Below are positions 15,974 through 25,258 of a stretch of DNA of 64,000 bases, piece after piece. The first letter of the stretch is position 1. Every line of letters starts with the position of its first letter. A program made the translations under genes and the position numbers. Source of the DNA: Granulicella aggregans (GTDB lineage Bacteria; Acidobacteriota; Terriglobia; Terriglobales; Acidobacteriaceae); assembly GCF_014203275.1 (NCBI RefSeq), contig NZ_JACHIP010000002.1, positions 434,001 through 498,000 of the forward strand, written 5' to 3'. Below the pieces are notes generated by a model. It saw only the letters and a list, made by a program, of their open reading frames with translations, was not told the origin of the DNA and did not search any database.

Positions 15974-16393
15974 TTATTTCCCTTCAAACGCCAGCGAAGC
16001 GCTATTGATGCAATAGCGCAATCCGGTCGGCTTCGGGCCATCCGGGAAGACGTGTCCCAGATGCGCTCCGCAAGTCGCGCAATCGACCTCGACCCGCCTC
16101 ATGCCATGCGAGTTATCTTCGGTGGCAACAATCGCGTCCGCGTCTACCGGCAGCCAGAAGCTGGGCCATCCACTGCCTGACTCGAACTTCTTGTCCGAAG
16201 TGAACAGCGGAGCGTTACAGGCTCCGCAGTGATAGATGCCATCGGCGTGGTTGTTCACCAGCGCCCCGGAGAACGCGCGCTCGGTTCCCTTCTGGCGCAT
16301 GATGTTGAACTGCTCTGGCGTCAGCAGTTCGCGCCACTCGGCCTCAGTCTTGTGAATCTTCTCGCGTTTTGTCGTTTCAATTGTCTCGGACAT
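15974..16393 (-). CDS. msrB: Peptide-methionine (R)-S-oxide reductase MsrB
   Basis: This 139-residue protein is a full-length MsrB: zinc-binding pairs C56/C59 (HCGAC) and C105/C108 (CATC), [18 protein letters not shown], and catalytic Cys128 in [11 protein letters not shown]. It repairs methionine-R-sulfoxide in proteins and has no signal peptide, so it is cytoplasmic. GAGGAGAC is upstream of the ATG. Confidence 0.95.
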   Translation of the reverse strand: MSETIETTKREKIHKTEAEWRELLTPEQFNIMRQKGTERAFSGALVNNHADGIYHCGACNAPLFTSDKKFESGSGWPSFWLPVDADAIVATEDNSHGMRRVEVDCATCGAHLGHVFPDGPKPTGLRYCINSASLAFEGK

Positions 16394-16447
16394 GGTTTGT
16401 CTCCTCGTTCTATTAGACGTGTGGTGTGAACCCCGCGATTCGCGGCG

Positions 16448-16846
16448 CTAGTTTACCGCGACCACCTCAACCTCGACCAGGGAGTCCTTCGGCAGCCGCG
16501 CCACCTCCACCGTCGAGCGGGCAGGAGGCACGACGCCTTCGGGCGCAAGATACTTTGCGTAGATCGCGTTCATCGCCGCGAAGTCGTTCATGCTCTTTAG
16601 AAACACCGTCGTCTTCACCACGTGTACGAAGTCGATGCCCGCCTTTGCCAGCACCGCCTTGATGTTCTCCATCACCTGCGTCGTCTGCTCGGTGATACCG
16701 CCCGCCACAAGGTTGCCGGTCTTCGGATCGATCGGGATCTGCCCCGAAGCGAACAACATGTCTCCCACGCGAACCGCCTGCGAGTAAGGGCCGATGGCGG
16801 CTGGAGCGTCGGCGGTGGAAATTGCGGTCTTCGTGTTCGTGGGCAT
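16448..16846 (-). CDS. ridA: RidA-family enamine/imine deaminase
   Basis: This 132-residue protein is a complete RidA (YjgF/YER057c): AIGPYSQAVRVGDMLFASGQ, the conserved arginine Arg110 in PPARSTVEVARLP, and the C-terminal VEVEVVAVN. RidA hydrolyses reactive 2-aminoacrylate and related enamines. The ATG at 16846 is preceded by GAGGAGAC; an in-frame upstream ATG at 16876 has no support. Confidence 0.94.
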   Translation of the reverse strand: MPTNTKTAISTADAPAAIGPYSQAVRVGDMLFASGQIPIDPKTGNLVAGGITEQTTQVMENIKAVLAKAGIDFVHVVKTTVFLKSMNDFAAMNAIYAKYLAPEGVVPPARSTVEVARLPKDSLVEVEVVAVN

Positions 16847-16976
16847 TCTTGGGTCTCCTCGTTCTCCAATCATCATAATTCCGCGACGGGCCGAAACTCT
16901 CTAGCCGGAGATGGTGTTAGTACATCTCAGAAGATGGCAGTAGCAATAGATTGGCAGACACGAATGGAGCTCAATC

Positions 16977-17318
16977 ATGAAGATGAAATGGCTATTCAGC
17001 GCGACCCTTGCAGCAGCGGCAGTCTCTGCACCAGCATTCGCCCAGATCGGTGTCTACATTGGCGCCCCGCCGCCGCCGATTCGTTATGAGGCGCGTCCTC
17101 CGCTTCCGGGACCGGGCTACGCGTGGATCGACGGATATTGGGAGCCCTACGGAGGCCGCTACCGCTGGGTAGGCGGTCGATGGGATCGCCCGCCCTATCC
17201 GGGCGCGTATTGGAGCCATCCGCACTACGATCACTACGATCGCGGCTGGGCCATGCACGAAGGCCACTGGGACCATGACGACCACGGCGACCACCACGAC
17301 TGGGGCCACCACCGCTAG
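16977..17318 (+). CDS. YXWGXW-repeat exported protein with histidine-rich tail
   Basis: This 113-residue protein has a signal peptide (MKMKWLFSATLAAAAVSAPAFA, cleavage near residue 22). A Pro/Tyr/Trp-rich body follows, with YXWGXW-like units (YAWIDGYWEP, YRWVGGRWDRPP). The last 30 residues are dominated by His, Asp and Trp (HWDHDDHGDHHDWGHHR), which could bind metal. The family is common in Proteobacteria and Acidobacteria and has no established function. It is followed by a strong terminator. Confidence 0.85.
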   Translation: MKMKWLFSATLAAAAVSAPAFAQIGVYIGAPPPPIRYEARPPLPGPGYAWIDGYWEPYGGRYRWVGGRWDRPPYPGAYWSHPHYDHYDRGWAMHEGHWDHDDHGDHHDWGHHR

Positions 17319-17333
17319 CCTTTTCTTCATCAC

Positions 17334-17375
17334 AAGCCCGCGGCGCCCTATCCAACAGGCGCGTCGCGGGCTTTT
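17334..17375 (+). terminator. Rho-independent terminator
   Basis: AAGCCCGCGGCGCC and GGCGCGTCGCGGGCTTTT form a GC-rich hairpin with a short T-run, just before the prolyl oligopeptidase gene. Confidence 0.75.
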
Positions 17376-17390
17376 CGTTACACTCCTACA

Positions 17391-19541
17391 ATGATGTTCA
17401 TGAAGCCTGTTCTCGCCGCAGCCCTTGCGTCCTCCTCTGCCGTCATCGCCCAACAGCCAGCCTCCCCGCTCAAGTACCCCGAAGCGCACACGGTGGAGCA
17501 GGTAGACGACTATTTTGGCACCAAGGTCAGCGATCCGTATCGCTGGATGGAGAACGTGGACTCGCCCGAGGTGAAGACCTGGGTCGATGCCGAGAACACA
17601 CTCACCCGCAGCTATCTCGACCCCATCCCTGGACGTGACGCGATCAAGTCGCGGCTGCTCGCGCTGACCGACTTTGAACGCTTCTCCGCGCCCGGCCGCC
17701 AGGGCAAGCGCTACTTCTACAGCCACAACACGGGCCTCCAGAACCAGTCCATCTTTTTCTGGCAGGAGGGCCTCTCCGGCGAGCCGCATGTGCTGATCGA
17801 TCCCAACACGCTCTCGAAGGATGGCACCGTTGCATTGAATGGGATGGGCCTCACCGACGACGGCAAGCTGATGGCCTATGCGCTCTCGGATGCAGGCTCC
17901 GACTGGGTGACCTGGCACGTCCGCGACATCACCACCGGCAAAGACCTGCCCGACGTCATCGAGTGGTCAAAGTTCTCCGGAGCAAGCTGGACCAAGGACA
18001 ACTCCGGCTTCTTCTACGAGGGCTACGAGCGTCCCGACAAATTGAGCAAGGAGAGTTCGCTGAAGACGGCGAACTACTTCCACAAGATCTACTTCCACAA
18101 GCTGGGAACGCCTCAGATGTCCGACCCTCTGGTCTTTGAGCGGCCAGACGACAAGGAGTTGAACGTTGGCGGCAGCGTGACCGACGACGGACGCTACCTC
18201 ATCATCTTCATGAACCGCGGCACCAGCCCGAACAACCAGATAACCATCAAGGACCTCGAGCATCCAGACGCCGCGACCATCAAGCTCGTCACGACCGAAG
18301 AGGCCACCTTCGATCCGATCGCTAACGACGGCACCTACTTCTGGTTCAAGACGACGCTCGATGCCCCGAATGGCAAGGTGATCGGCATCGACCTCAAGCA
18401 TCCTGAGCGCGAGAACTGGAAAACGCTGATCCCGGAGTCGAAGAACTCGCTCGACGGCTTGACCATGGTGCACGACACCCTGATCGCACAGTATCTCGCC
18501 GACGCGCAAAGTCTCGTCGAACTCCACGGACGCGACGGCAAGCTGATTGGCCGCTACGAGCTCCCGGCGATCGGCACCGCGAGCGGCTTCGGCGGCAAGC
18601 GCACGGACACCGAGACCTTCTTCACCTTCACCAACTTCACTACGCCGGCCACGGTCTACCGGCTGGAGATGGCAGCGATGAAGACGACCGTGTATCGCCA
18701 GCCCAAATTAAAGTTTGATCCGGCCAAGTTCGAGACCAAGCAGGTCTTCTTCACCAGCAAGGATGGCACGAAGGTCCCGATCTTCCTGAGCTACAAGAAA
18801 GGTCTGAAGCTCGACGGCCAGAACCCCACGCTGCTCTACGGCTACGGCGGTTTCAACATCTCGCTGCAGCCGCAGTTCGCGCCCAGCTATGTCCTGTGGA
18901 TGGAGATGGGCGGCATCTACGCCCAGGTAACGCTGCGCGGCGGCGGCGAGTACGGAGAGGCCTGGCACCAGGCTGGCATGAAGCTGAAGAAACAGAACGT
19001 CTTCGACGACTTCATCGGCGCGGGCGAGTGGCTGATCGCCAACAAGTACACCTCAACCCCGAAGCTGGCCATCCAGGGCGGAAGCAATGGAGGTCTGCTG
19101 GTCGGAGCTTGCGTGACCCAACGGCCTGAACTATTCGGAGCGGCGGTGGCGCAGGTGGGCGTGATGGACATGCTGCGCTTCGACAAGTTCACTATAGGCT
19201 GGGCGTGGAAGGCGGACTATGGCGCGCCATCGGAGAACAAGGAAGAGTTTGAGGCAATCTACAAGTACTCGCCGCTGCACAACCTGAAGCGCGGCACGCA
19301 CTATCCGCCGACGCTGATCACCACCGCCGACCACGACGACCGCGTCTTCCCGGCGCACAGCTTCAAGTTCGCGGCGACGATGCAGAAGGACCAGGCCGGA
19401 GAAAATCCCGTGCTCATCCGCATAGAAACTCGCGCCGGACACGGCGCAGGCATGCCGCTCTCGAAGCGCGTCGACCTGACAGCCGACGAGTACATCTTCA
19501 TGGTGAAGTCGCTGGGGATGACCGTGGATCTTTCTCAATAG
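17391..19541 (+). CDS. Secreted prolyl oligopeptidase (S9A)
   Basis: This 716-residue protein has a signal peptide (MKPVLAAALASSSAVIAQ; ATGs at 17391, 17394 and 17400 are all possible), an N-terminal seven-bladed propeller region (residues about 30-440, starting DPYRWMENVDSPEV) and an alpha/beta hydrolase domain. The nucleophile is Ser565 in GGSNGG; the acid lies in TADHDDRVFPAHS and the histidine in AGHGAGMPLS. S9A enzymes cut short peptides after proline; the signal peptide puts it in the periplasm. No operon partner is evident. Confidence 0.93.
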   Translation: MMFMKPVLAAALASSSAVIAQQPASPLKYPEAHTVEQVDDYFGTKVSDPYRWMENVDSPEVKTWVDAENTLTRSYLDPIPGRDAIKSRLLALTDFERFSAPGRQGKRYFYSHNTGLQNQSIFFWQEGLSGEPHVLIDPNTLSKDGTVALNGMGLTDDGKLMAYALSDAGSDWVTWHVRDITTGKDLPDVIEWSKFSGASWTKDNSGFFYEGYERPDKLSKESSLKTANYFHKIYFHKLGTPQMSDPLVFERPDDKELNVGGSVTDDGRYLIIFMNRGTSPNNQITIKDLEHPDAATIKLVTTEEATFDPIANDGTYFWFKTTLDAPNGKVIGIDLKHPERENWKTLIPESKNSLDGLTMVHDTLIAQYLADAQSLVELHGRDGKLIGRYELPAIGTASGFGGKRTDTETFFTFTNFTTPATVYRLEMAAMKTTVYRQPKLKFDPAKFETKQVFFTSKDGTKVPIFLSYKKGLKLDGQNPTLLYGYGGFNISLQPQFAPSYVLWMEMGGIYAQVTLRGGGEYGEAWHQAGMKLKKQNVFDDFIGAGEWLIANKYTSTPKLAIQGGSNGGLLVGACVTQRPELFGAAVAQVGVMDMLRFDKFTIGWAWKADYGAPSENKEEFEAIYKYSPLHNLKRGTHYPPTLITTADHDDRVFPAHSFKFAATMQKDQAGENPVLIRIETRAGHGAGMPLSKRVDLTADEYIFMVKSLGMTVDLSQ

Positions 19542-19559
19542 GCAGGCACGGTCACAGCG

Positions 19560-19901
19560 CTACGCTTCAGCGTAGTAGTCGATGAGGGTTGCGAGATCGT
19601 TCTTGTCCTGCTCGGCGATGCGGTGGAACTCGATGCCAAGCGACAGGCTGCCGGCGCTTGCGCGTCGCACAAAGCCGATGGCGCGAAAGACCAGCGTGCT
19701 CAGATCGATGCGTAGCTCAAGGACGTCTTCTGGACTGACGGACAAGGGTTCAACCGTCTTGATAGAGCAGCCGCTGATGCTGATGTCGACGAGCGAGCCC
19801 TCGACAAATGGACTCGACTTCGAAGCTCGGACCATCACCGTTCCGGAACTGTAACGGACTCGGGCATGCCGCCGTTCTGCGGTTTCAGTCATCTTCAGCA
19901 T
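19560..19901 (-). CDS. PilZ-domain protein
   Basis: This 113-residue single-domain protein has the c-di-GMP-binding pattern: the arginines of ERRHARVR near the N-terminus and DISISGCSI (D/N-x-S-x-x-G) about 25 residues later. It probably acts as a c-di-GMP receptor. GAGGGAGGG lies directly before the ATG at 19901. No motility or polysaccharide genes are adjacent, so the output is unknown. Confidence 0.88.
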   Translation of the reverse strand: MLKMTETAERRHARVRYSSGTVMVRASKSSPFVEGSLVDISISGCSIKTVEPLSVSPEDVLELRIDLSTLVFRAIGFVRRASAGSLSLGIEFHRIAEQDKNDLATLIDYYAEA

Positions 19902-20036
19902 TCACCCTCCCTCGGTCGTCAATACAACACACGCATTGCTCTATTCTTGTACATCGAAAATAAAATGCACGCTCTACACCGAATGGGGGAGCAAGACAAC
20001 GTGCATGAGAGTTGCCCTGCGCCTCACGCTTGCGGG

Positions 20037-22426
20037 CTAGAAGTTAGCCGTCAGGCGCAGCGCGAAACTGCGCGGCGGTCCGATGGCGTTGCCAGAAAAA
20101 AGCCCCCCAAAGTCGATGACGTCCAGAACGTCACTGAGGTTCTCACCATCTGCCTGAAGGTGCATCTTCATTCGTTCACTCGTGTAGAGATCGAGCCCAG
20201 CGGAGGCGCTCACCTGGAAGGACGGCAGAATGCGTCCCCGATCGAAGTTGACCCGGCTTATGATCTCAGGGCCGTATTGCGCCAGCGCCTGATCGCGGTC
20301 ACCTCCGAAATCGAAGGGAAGGCCGGTATCGTACTGCGTTCCGAATGCGAGCCATAGCCGCGGCACGATCTCGTAACGAGCGCGCGCACGCAGGCTGTGC
20401 CGCTGGTCCTGCGAGTCCGGAAAGTGCCCACTGAGATTAGCCGCCGCCTCATCGGCGTTGTCACTCAAAAAGATGCCTCCGGTCACCGGATTCCAGACGT
20501 TGCCCACCATGTACGAGTAGCTGGCAAAGCCTGAAAAATGATGCCAATCCGGCACAGTGATCTTGGCCTCCGCACCGTAGATGATCGCTTTACGAAACGA
20601 GATGGGGAAGCTGATGGTGGTGTTGTCGATCTGGTCGTCGTCCGCGTAGTCGTTGACGAAGCGCCGGTAGAGGTTCGCATCGAGCTTCCAGTGCTTCGCG
20701 AAGACCGTACTCAGTCCGCCCTCGTAGTAGTCACCCTTCGAGGGCTTGAGCGGTAGTCGCAGAAAGTCACCGGGATCGATCGACTCAATCTGCGTGGAGC
20801 TCGACAGCAGGATGTTCTCGAAGGACGGCGTCTGGAAGATGCGGTCATACGAGAAGTGCAGCACCGTGTTTGCCCGGGGGAAGGATCGCGCAATCGAGAA
20901 ACGCGGCTGAACGCCCTGATCCTTGACGACAAGCTGATAGTGGTCCCAGCGCAGGCCGGCGGAGATCGTCCAATTGTTCAACCGAATCCGGTCCTGAATA
21001 AAGATTGACTGCTCAAGATCCGGGCGTTGATCCTGATAGGTGAAGGGCTCGTTGTCACCATCGTCAGCCGGCCGCGCTCCCGTGGACCGCAGAGCCAATC
21101 GTCTCAAACGGCCAAGGCTCGCGGGCCTGGTGCCGCTATCGTCATCGGCATCGGCGGTGGCGAGATAGCTCGTGTTCTCGTGCAGAAAGATGTTGTCAGT
21201 CTCCGCGCCGATCTTCCACTCCTGGCGTCCTCGATTGAAGGTGAAGCCGCTTTGAAATATCCCTCGCGGAAGGAGTTGTGTTGCGAGACCTCGACCGGCG
21301 TTGATTCCGGATTCGAGTAGAAGTCGTTCGCGTTGTCGCGCACCATGCCGTGAAGATCGCCGGTGGCATACGCCGAAAAGATGTGCTGATACGAAGCGAT
21401 GCCCAACGTCTCGATGTTGTCCGCGTTCTGACGTTGACCGGCAGCCTGCTGCACCAGCTCGTTCGGGATGTCGTAGCGAGAGAGTTCATGCCGCACACTC
21501 AGACTGATCTGGTCATTGGCCGTCAACTCACGGCGATAACCCGCTGCAACGTCGCCAAGCGTTCCCGTGTTGGAGTAGTTCTGCGGAACGACCGGGTTGA
21601 GATAATGGTTCGTCCGGCTACCATCACCGCTGGCGCTGAACGTGTTCTTCCCCCACGCGTACTGTCCCCTGGCAAAGGCTCCCGCCGAGGCGAAGCTGCC
21701 GCCGTACAAAGTGACCTGGCCATGCAAACCGGGATCGGAGTCCTGCTGCGTGTTGATCTCCACCACTCCTCCCATCTTGCGGCCGTACTCAGCAGGAATG
21801 CCGGCGGTATAGATGCTCATCGACTGGACATCATCGGCTTCGATCTCCGGGCCGAAGCTTGGCGATCGATCGTCGGTAAGCGGTATGCCATCGATGACAA
21901 ACTGTGTCTGGTACTCGGAGCCGCGCGGATGCAGAACAGCGTTTCCTTCATAGAGCCATCCTGGCTGCGAACTGACGAGGTCCTGAATCGAGCGGCCCGG
22001 GATGGAGCTGAGCCGGTTCTGAATATCTTCCGAGCCAATCTGATTGATCGACCCAGCGTCATCGGTGTCGAGCAGCGTCTCCCCCGCGCTCACATCGATG
22101 GACTGTCGAACGGAGGAGAGCTTTAGCTGAATGCCCTCGTGCAATGGAATGGAGGTCTGTATCTCGAAGGCCTGCGAGAGTGATGCGAAGCCGGGCTGCC
22201 GGACCTCCACGCGATAGAGCCCGAACGGCAGGTGCTGCAGGACGGCGCGTCCTTCGGCATCCGCTGTGATGGTGTTGGTGTAGTGGTTGCTCTCGCTCAC
22301 GATACGCACCGGGCCTTTCACTGCGGCTCCGTCGGGGCCGGTGACTCTCAACTGCAGTTCGCCCTGGTTCGCCTGACCAAATACTGCGCTGGACCAACAA
22401 AGAAAGAGGAAAGGGATCTTCTTCAT
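20037..22426 (-). pseudogene. TonB-dependent receptor with carboxypeptidase-regulatory domain, frameshifted
   Basis: Two frames make one receptor. The first (22426 to about 21256) gives a signal peptide (MKKIPFLFLCWSSAVFGQ), a regulatory-like beta domain (residues 20-115), a plug (FVIDGIPLTDDRS, YGRKMGGVVEINTQQD) and the start of the barrel. The second gives the remaining barrel, ending RSFALRLTANF. Translating across 21255-21257 with one added base reads SFREGYFQSGFTFNRGRQEW, a continuous barrel strand, so a single T appears missing on the coding strand. The total length (2390 nt) is one short of a multiple of three. This is either a real inactivation or a sequencing error; no slippery heptamer supports programmed shifting. 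Confidence 0.85.
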
Positions 22427-22464
22427 AAAGAAGCCACCTCAACACCATACGCGCTGACGGCGTG

Positions 22465-24930
22465 TCAGATCTTCTGCACGCGGTGCACTTCTCTCACTCC
22501 AGGGACCTTGCGCAGGTTTAGCACCAGTCGGTTCAGATGCCGCACATCGACCGTCTCCACGACGAAGTCAACCAGAGCCTGTCCATCAGGAGTCGGCTTT
22601 GAATCGACCGAGCGTATGTTCGTTCCATCATCCGCGATGATCGCAGTGAACTCTTTCAGAAGGCCGGCGCGGTCTTCACAAAGAACTGTAAGGCGGACGG
22701 GATAGGTCGTAGGCTTGGGGGACTTCGCATCGCCCGGGCTCGCCGGAGCGGCGGCCCACTCCACCTGGATGCGGCGGTCCGACTCATACAACAGGTTCTG
22801 AACATTCGGACAGCTTCTGGCGTGCACCGCAACGCCCTTGCCCCGCGTCACGTAGCCGATAATCTCTTCACCACGGATAGGGTTGCAACAACGCGCGCGG
22901 TAGACCAGCAGGTCGTCCTGCCCCTCCACTTGTAGCGAATCGGAGCCCTTGCCGAAGAAGACGCGTTTGACCACATCGGACATCTGCCCGATCGCGTTGC
23001 CTACTGCGGATTCAGAAGGCGCGGGTTCAGCCGCCATCGTCGATCCCGGCTCCAGCTTGTTCAGCACCTGCCGCGTCGAGTACTTGCCGAACCCTATGCC
23101 GCCGAGCAGTTCAGCCTCGGTGCCAAGCCCGTACTCCGTGGCCACGCGCTCGTAGTCCGCGATGGTGAACTTGTGCAGCGAGACCTTGTACTTCCGCGCC
23201 TCGCGCTCCAGCAGCTTGCGACCAATCTCGATCGCGCGTTCGCGCTGGTGCTCGTTGATCCAGTGCTTGATCTTGTTGCGAGCACGGCTGCTCTTGGTAA
23301 AGCTGAGCCAGTCGCGGCTCGGAGCATGACCGGTCTGCGTGGTGATCTCGACGATGTCGCCGTTGCGCAGCTTCGTCCGCAACGGAACGATGCGGCCGTT
23401 CACCTTCGCGCCTACCGTCGTGTTGCCGACCTCGGTGTGAATCGTGTAGGCAAAGTCGATCGGGCTCGCGTCCTTCGGCAGCACCACCACCTTGCCCTTC
23501 GGCGTGAAGGTATAGACCTCCTCCGGATACAGGTCGATCTTCAGCGTCGACATGAACTCGTTGGGGTCGGACATCTCGCGCTGCCACTCCATCAACTGGC
23601 GCACCCACGCAAGCCGTGCTTCATCCTTGGCGGTGACGGAGTCTGAAGCCTTGTACTTCCAGTGAGCCGCGATTCCCTCTTCGGCCACTCGGTGCATCTC
23701 TTCGGTGCGAATCTGCACCTCGAACTGGTGGCCACCAGGAGCGATCAGCGTCGTATGCAGCGATTGATAAAGGTTCGGCCGCGGCATCGCGATGAAGTCC
23801 TTGATGCGCCCCGGCACCGGTCGCCATACGCTATGCAACAAGCCCAGCAGAGCGTAGCAATCGCCAACCGTCGTGCAGATGACTCGGATCGCAAGCAGAT
23901 CGTAGACCTGGTCAACCGGGATCTTCTGCGACTCCAGCTTCTGCTGGATCGAGTAGAGCCGCTTGATACGCGACTCAACCCGGCCTTTGATGTGGTGTTC
24001 GCGAAGCTTCGCTTCCACCTCGCCGACGATCTTGTGCAGAAAGATCTCGCCTTCGCCCCGCAGCGCATCAACCTCCGCCGTCACCTGGCTGTACGCGAAA
24101 GGATCGGTATAGCGGAACGCCAGATCTTCAAGCTCTCCGCGCAGCTTACCCATGCCCAGCCGGTGCGCCAGCGGAGCGTAGATGTCCAGCGTCTCGCGCG
24201 CAATTTTCTGTTGCTTCTCGGGCTTCAGGTGCTCGAGCGTCCGCATGTTGTGCAGCCGGTCGGCGAGTTTGATGATGACAACGCGAATGTCGTCCACCAT
24301 CGCCAGCAGCATCTTGCGGATGTTCTCCGCCTGGTGATCCTCGCGGTTCGCAAACTTGATCTTGTCGAGCTTGGTGACGCCCTCGACGATATGCGCCACC
24401 TGGTCGCCAAAGCGCTTCGCAATCTCAGGCGAGGTGACGTCGGTGTCTTCAACCGCATCGTGCAGCAAACCGGCGGCGATAGCCGTCGAATCCATCTTCA
24501 ACTCTGCAAGTACCTGCGCAACCTCAAGCGGATGGATGATGTACGGCTCGCCGCTGGCGCGTTTCTGCCCTGCATGTTGTTGCAGGCAGAACCTCCACGC
24601 CGCGCAGATGACCTCGAGATCATCCACTGGGCGATTGGCGCGGACCGTCTTCAAGAGTGTCCGGAAGTCGTTGTCAACAGTCTTGATCTCGGTATCAGAG
24701 AACCCGGACAAGTAGGCCGCAGCGAGGACTTCTGTTCCGAGTGGCAGATCAGGAGGCACCGAACTTACCGTTTCAGTGGGCTCGGCAAAGACTTCCGTCC
24801 CACTTGGCACGATTCCGCGCTCAGTTCCGCGCTCAGTAAATTCCTCTGCCTCTAAGGCCGAGTTCGCCTGGCCCGGCAGGTCAGTATCGGGGGTCGCAGC
24901 CTCCGACGAGACTGGGTGGACAGGTGCCAT
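22465..24930 (-). CDS. rel: Bifunctional (p)ppGpp synthetase/hydrolase (RelA/SpoT, Rsh)
   Basis: This 821-residue protein has all Rsh domains in order: a HD hydrolase domain (GEPYIIHPLEVA, GLLHDAVEDTD; about 130-280), a synthetase domain (YDLLAIRVI, PGRIKDFIAMPR, YQSLHTT, VQIRTEEMHRVAEEGIAAHW; about 330-470), TGS (EVYTFTPKGKVVVLPKDASPIDFAY; about 505-565), a cysteine-bearing region (RARCCNPIRGEEI) and a C-terminal ACT domain. Intact HDxxED suggests hydrolase activity is retained. The first 75 residues are low-complexity and not conserved. A TATAAT lies five bases before the ATG at 24930, implying a leaderless message. Confidence 0.93.
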   Translation of the reverse strand: MAPVHPVSSEAATPDTDLPGQANSALEAEEFTERGTERGIVPSGTEVFAEPTETVSSVPPDLPLGTEVLAAAYLSGFSDTEIKTVDNDFRTLLKTVRANRPVDDLEVICAAWRFCLQQHAGQKRASGEPYIIHPLEVAQVLAELKMDSTAIAAGLLHDAVEDTDVTSPEIAKRFGDQVAHIVEGVTKLDKIKFANREDHQAENIRKMLLAMVDDIRVVIIKLADRLHNMRTLEHLKPEKQQKIARETLDIYAPLAHRLGMGKLRGELEDLAFRYTDPFAYSQVTAEVDALRGEGEIFLHKIVGEVEAKLREHHIKGRVESRIKRLYSIQQKLESQKIPVDQVYDLLAIRVICTTVGDCYALLGLLHSVWRPVPGRIKDFIAMPRPNLYQSLHTTLIAPGGHQFEVQIRTEEMHRVAEEGIAAHWKYKASDSVTAKDEARLAWVRQLMEWQREMSDPNEFMSTLKIDLYPEEVYTFTPKGKVVVLPKDASPIDFAYTIHTEVGNTTVGAKVNGRIVPLRTKLRNGDIVEITTQTGHAPSRDWLSFTKSSRARNKIKHWINEHQRERAIEIGRKLLEREARKYKVSLHKFTIADYERVATEYGLGTEAELLGGIGFGKYSTRQVLNKLEPGSTMAAEPAPSESAVGNAIGQMSDVVKRVFFGKGSDSLQVEGQDDLLVYRARCCNPIRGEEIIGYVTRGKGVAVHARSCPNVQNLLYESDRRIQVEWAAAPASPGDAKSPKPTTYPVRLTVLCEDRAGLLKEFTAIIADDGTNIRSVDSKPTPDGQALVDFVVETVDVRHLNRLVLNLRKVPGVREVHRVQKI

Positions 24931-24935
24931 AGTTC

Positions 24936-24941
24936 ATTATA
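24936..24941 (-). promoter_or_regulatory. Consensus -10 box immediately before the rel start codon
   Basis: Minus-strand TATAAT is separated from the ATG at 24930 by five bases (GAACT), so transcription should begin at or next to the A of the ATG. The -35 is weak. Confidence 0.5.
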
Positions 24942-25119
24942 AGCGGACAATATGAGCAGCGACATGCACTGTAGAGGAGCGCCAACCTCTATTCCCATCT
25001 ATCCCGCGAATAGACAACTCTTATACCCGTGCGTGAAGTCGCCCCAATGAACCTGTCGGCGGCTATACACGAGGAACGCACGTCGCCACGTGATGAAAGT
25101 GTGACAACAATTCGCTTGC

Positions 25120-25186
25120 AATTGTGAATTCTCTGCGAAAGACTAGAGATACACGCACTCACAATTTAGATCGCGCTCTCACAATT
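25120..25186. promoter_or_regulatory. Three TCACAATT motifs upstream of the receptor gene
   Basis: The 24931-25258 gap contains no gene. It holds AATTGTGA (25120-25127, inverted) and two direct CTCACAATT copies (25158-25166 and 25178-25186, 20 bp apart, two helical turns). This is a candidate regulator-binding array for the receptor gene at 25259. Confidence 0.35.
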
Positions 25187-25258
25187 CACATTCGAACAGA
25201 CCCGTTTCCGCACCTATTCAAAGCGGGAAAACTGTAGTCGCATCTTTCGGAGGAAGTT

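Noticed and set aside
21250..21262. Programmed -1 ribosomal frameshifting in the receptor gene
   Set aside because: The site lacks an X-XXY-YYZ slippery heptamer and no obvious downstream stem was found, so mutation or sequencing error is the simpler reading.
23662..24855. A 397-codon open frame on the plus strand inside the rel region
   Set aside because: It is a shadow of the conserved Rsh gene; the sequence is Arg/Leu/His-rich with no domain features.
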